This document shows, in pieces, positions 5,201 to 7,751 of a stretch of 7,751 nucleotides of DNA. The translations under genes and the position numbers were made by a program. The stretch's first letter is position 1, and the number at the start of each line of letters is the position of its first letter. This DNA is from JAYTJL01 sp043731125. GTDB taxonomy: Bacteria; Patescibacteriota; Saccharimonadia; Saccharimonadales; UBA10212. The notes below the pieces were generated by a model. That model was not told the DNA's origin. It was given only the letters and a program-made list of their open reading frames with translations, and did no database searches. The DNA lies in contig JAYTJL010000066.1 in the NCBI GenBank assembly GCA_043731125.1, forward strand, positions 1 through 7,751, in the 5' to 3' direction.

Positions 5201-6532
5201 TTAACCGATTTGACTCGGGTCTGAGCCCTGAGGATATATTGTTGGAGGTTGCTGGGAATCTTGCCATTGGTCTTGAAGCGGCTGTAGCAACTCCCAGCTA
5301 GCTAATACTTCATCGCTTGATGGAAAAAGGTGTTTTGACGAACGCAGAGCTTCAACTAAGACTTGCTCGTAAGCATTGGGTATCCGACCAAAATTCTTGT
5401 CATAATCAAAGCTGAGAGAAACTTTTTTTAGTTTGCGCTCATAGCCTGGTTCTTTAACCCACAAATCGATTTCTATGCCCTCGTTTGGTTGTATTCTTAG
5501 CACTAGTTGGTTGGTCTCTGATGCTTCAGTTTTTCTAAATTGAACTCTTACTTCCGTTTTACGCTCTTTTAACGCCTTACCAGTCACAATGCTAATCGGT
5601 ACTCCCTGCCATTTTTCTAATTCACTATATAGTTCTAGCCTGACAAATGTCTCAGTATTGCTCTGCTCATTTCCAACTTCTTGTTTGTACCCCTGATACT
5701 GCGCTCTTTGTCCCGCTACTTTCCCTTCTTGGTTGTGAGCTAGTCGAAGGGATCGCAATGCTTGCAGTCGTCTTCCGGGTAGCTGTGTAAATTCAAATAC
5801 ACTGCTACATGGTTCTGCTATTGTCAGCGCCACAAGTTGTAGGGCATGGCTTTGAACAATGTCTCGCAGAGCACCTGTTTGTTCATAAAACTTTGCCCTC
5901 CCCTCAATGCCAGCATCCTGCTCTACGTTAACTTCTATTCGTTCAATATAATCCTTGTTCCAAGAGTGTCTAAACAGTGCGTTTCCACCCAGAAAGACCG
6001 ATACATTTTGGGACATCTCTTTCGCCAGATAATGGTCAATTCTATAGACTTGTTCTTCGCTGTAGAAATTCTGGATGTTGCTTATTATCTCTTTGGCTGT
6101 TTGTAAATCCTTTCCGAACGGTTTTTCCAGTAGCAGTTTCACGTTGTCAGAATTAAGACCAACTTTGCCTAGATTATTTACTATCCCGTCGACCGCATTG
6201 GGTGGCACTGCAAAGTAGAATATTATTTGTTCCGCATTATATTGTTTTACTTTTTCTGCTAATCCGTTGTAGGCATCTGCATTATCAAGATCTATTTGGT
6301 ATATATCTAGAACGTCTGCTAGGCCTGATGATTTAAGCTCATCGGTGGTTAATACTTCGGCTGAGCCAACATTGCGCCTGGAAAGACCCAAAAGATGAAA
6401 ATCAGCTGGTAGGTGGCCATTATTCCGCACCTCGGCCAGCGCTGGCAGTAAATAGCGATGAGACAAATCTCCTGTTATGCCAATCACTGCAAGTAGCGTA
6501 GATGGACTACCTGGAGGAACTAGGTCAGACAT
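5201..6532 (-). CDS. zwf: Glucose-6-phosphate dehydrogenase
   Basis: Cytoplasmic enzyme that oxidises glucose-6-phosphate to 6-phosphogluconolactone and reduces NADP+ (or NAD+), the first step of the oxidative pentose phosphate pathway. The dinucleotide motif GITGDL (18-23) and SRR (51-53) mark the N-terminal Rossmann domain. EKPFG (136-140) and RIDHYLAKE (164-172, catalytic His167 and partner Asp166) are the substrate signatures. IEGRAKFYEQTGALRDIVQSHALQ (209-232) supplies the second active-site histidine, His229. TGKALKERKTEV (317-328), RIQPNEGI (346-353) and LFPSSDEV (402-409) are further conserved blocks. At 443 residues it is shorter than the usual 480-510. The Lys expected in the GDLxxRKL motif is Tyr27. 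Start ATG 6532 has TTAGGA 7 bases upstream. It follows the Clp-like gene by 21 bases and is probably cotranscribed. Confidence 0.95.
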   Translation of the reverse strand: MSDLVPPGSPSTLLAVIGITGDLSHRYLLPALAEVRNNGHLPADFHLLGLSRRNVGSAEVLTTDELKSSGLADVLDIYQIDLDNADAYNGLAEKVKQYNAEQIIFYFAVPPNAVDGIVNNLGKVGLNSDNVKLLLEKPFGKDLQTAKEIISNIQNFYSEEQVYRIDHYLAKEMSQNVSVFLGGNALFRHSWNKDYIERIEVNVEQDAGIEGRAKFYEQTGALRDIVQSHALQLVALTIAEPCSSVFEFTQLPGRRLQALRSLRLAHNQEGKVAGQRAQYQGYKQEVGNEQSNTETFVRLELYSELEKWQGVPISIVTGKALKERKTEVRVQFRKTEASETNQLVLRIQPNEGIEIDLWVKEPGYERKLKKVSLSFDYDKNFGRIPNAYEQVLVEALRSSKHLFPSSDEVLASWELLQPLQDQWQDSQQPPTIYPQGSDPSQIG

Positions 6533-6553
6533 ATTTATATCCTAACTGACTTA

Positions 6554-7751
6554 TCAAGATAAATCACTAACATCTAACACAATTTCAGTACCTGGCTCGG
6601 CCTGCCCACCCAAAATTTTGTTTGCCACTGCATTTTCAACTGATTTTTGAACAACCCGTCGCATTGGCCGTGCACCAAATTCTGGATCGTAGCCTTGCGT
6701 AACAATTTGCGCTAACGCGGCATCAGTCAGCCTTACAGAGACATTTTGGTCAGCCAGAGTCTGATTTACGCTGGCTATCATGAGTTGTGCTACTTGGCCA
6801 AGTTCTTGTTGGTTCAGTGGTCTGAACAGCACGATTTCATCAAACCTATTAATGAGCTCTGGTTTGAACTGCCCTACAGAAATAAGTTTGTCGATTAAAG
6901 GCCTTTCAAAGTTTGCTAGGCTCTCACCGGCACTTATCTTGGTAATAATGTCGTTGGCGCCAGCATTGGAGGTACAAATAATTATGGCGTTTCTAAACGA
7001 TGTTGCCTTGCCTGAAGCGTCGCTTAGCTGGCCTTCGTCTAAAAGTTGCAGAAACAGGTTGAGAATGTTGGGGTGGGCTTTTTCAATTTCGTCTAGCAGC
7101 ACCACAGAAAACGGCTGTTCCCGGATAGATAGTATCAAGCTCTTGGCCACAGAACTGCCAGCGTCCAAGAGTCTAGCTACATCAGTGGGTTGTTGGTATT
7201 CACTCATATCCAGCCTTATCATCTGTTGTTCGTCGCCAAAATAGGTGGCTGCCAGCGATTTAGCAAGCTCTGTTTTTCCGACTCCAGTTGGTCCTAGGAA
7301 CAAAAAGCTTCCGGTAGGGCGTCGCGGGTTGGCTACACCGGCTCGCCCCCGTCGCAACGCAGCAGCTATTACATTGACTGCTTCAACTTGGTTGATCATG
7401 CGTTCGTGAATTTTGTCTTCAAGGTGCAAAAGTACGTCTGTCTCAGCCGCTCCAGCCTTGGCTACTTTCACGCCTTTTGTTTTTTCGATAGCTGCTTGGA
7501 CTGAGGTATCATCTAGCAATTTGTTGTTTACATACGGCAAGGACTGTTCTAGCAGAGTTATTGCTCTACCTGGATAGGCAATGTCTTGATTGTATTGACC
7601 ACTTAACTTATAGGCTTCCCTCAACGCTGAATAACTTACTACAATGGCGTTTTTGGCCTCTAGTGTCAGGGCTGTGTCTTCTAGAATACGCATTGTTAGA
7701 GACTTGTCCGGTTCGGTAATATTTATAAGGCCTAACTGTGCTACCAATGAC
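6554..7751 (-). CDS. ClpA/ClpC-like Hsp100 AAA+ unfoldase, C-terminal part
   Basis: This frame continues past the right edge; the first visible codons are internal, so residue numbers here count from the TTG at 7747. Residues about 1-75 are the end of the first AAA+ domain (small subdomain; YPGRAITLLEQ). The linker reaches the second domain directly, without the coiled-coil middle domain of ClpB or the shorter one of ClpC. The second domain has Walker A GPTGVGKT (152-159), Walker B VVLLDE (215-220), sensor 1 TSN (259-261), arginine finger in INRFDE (R301), sensor 2 GAR (358-360), and a C-terminal subdomain. Such proteins unfold proteins with ATP, alone or with ClpP. The usual aromatic pore loop (GYVG) is missing: residues 190-211 are shorter and differ. 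No ClpP-binding IGL/VGF loop is visible at 262-285. It is first of a pair with zwf (21-base gap). Family sure; Clp subtype uncertain. Confidence 0.92.
   Translation of the reverse strand, partial: SLVAQLGLINITEPDKSLTMRILEDTALTLEAKNAIVVSYSALREAYKLSGQYNQDIAYPGRAITLLEQSLPYVNNKLLDDTSVQAAIEKTKGVKVAKAGAAETDVLLHLEDKIHERMINQVEAVNVIAAALRRGRAGVANPRRPTGSFLFLGPTGVGKTELAKSLAATYFGDEQQMIRLDMSEYQQPTDVARLLDAGSSVAKSLILSIREQPFSVVLLDEIEKAHPNILNLFLQLLDEGQLSDASGKATSFRNAIIICTSNAGANDIITKISAGESLANFERPLIDKLISVGQFKPELINRFDEIVLFRPLNQQELGQVAQLMIASVNQTLADQNVSVRLTDAALAQIVTQGYDPEFGARPMRRVVQKSVENAVANKILGGQAEPGTEIVLDVSDLS

Noticed and set aside
4757..5224. Plus-strand 155-residue frame
   Set aside because: Antisense to the anchored cysteine-rich protein and to the end of zwf; no ribosome binding site or domain.
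4501..6556. Alternative genetic code with UGA as glycine, as in some Patescibacteria
   Set aside because: TGA ends the Clp-like gene and the 187-residue gene at positions expected for the proteins, and no in-frame TGA falls inside any conserved motif.
6780..7244. Plus-strand 154-residue frame, Ser-rich
   Set aside because: A shadow of the Clp-like gene on the other strand, which has all AAA+ motifs across this range.

Overview
The window looks like a compact bacterial chromosome segment, most likely from a Patescibacteria/CPR lineage and possibly Saccharibacteria. This is inferred from family content (DUF2207 and SIMPL envelope proteins, a TerC-like DUF475 protein, a ClpA/ClpC-like unfoldase without a middle domain), short intergenic gaps and many small anchored or secreted proteins of unknown function. 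TGA ends three genes (the Clp-like, the 187-residue and, by overlap, a possible leader frame), so the CPR code that reads UGA as glycine is unlikely. No rRNA, tRNA, CRISPR array, transposase or phage gene was seen.

Layout from left to right. (1) A minus-strand DUF2207 membrane protein fills positions 1-1505 and runs off the left edge; no stop interrupts its frame. (2) A plus-strand membrane-anchored SIMPL (DUF541) protein diverges from it. Its true start is 1705, not the upstream in-frame ATG at 1555. (3) A convergent gap at 2491-2725 holds an intrinsic terminator, two more adjacent hairpins, a 10-base direct repeat and an isolated TATAAT box. (4) A minus-strand TerC-like DUF475 integral membrane protein may be translated from a leaderless mRNA. 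(5) A self-contained minus-strand bicistronic unit spans about 3762-4504. It has a near-consensus promoter, a roughly 97-nt leader opening with a stem-loop, a 154-residue secreted six-cysteine protein, an overlapping 33-residue hydrophobic microprotein, and a strong G/C hairpin terminator. (6) A minus-strand 187-residue protein follows, with one membrane anchor, a Ser/Thr/Pro stalk and an eight-cysteine C-terminal module. (7) Minus-strand glucose-6-phosphate dehydrogenase (zwf) lies 21 bases behind (8) the C-terminal part of a Clp/Hsp100 AAA+ unfoldase that runs off the right edge.

Functionally, the zwf-Clp pair is cytoplasmic (NADPH and pentose phosphate supply; protein unfolding) and probably cotranscribed. 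Everything to the left is envelope biology: six of the eight products carry a signal peptide or membrane segments. The most unusual part is the bicistronic unit. Its genes favour G/C-ending codons (25 of 33 and 90 of 154 codons by hand count, against 17 of the first 50 codons of zwf), and it has its own strong signals at both ends, as expected of a highly expressed or horizontally acquired surface/secretion cassette. Its function is unknown.
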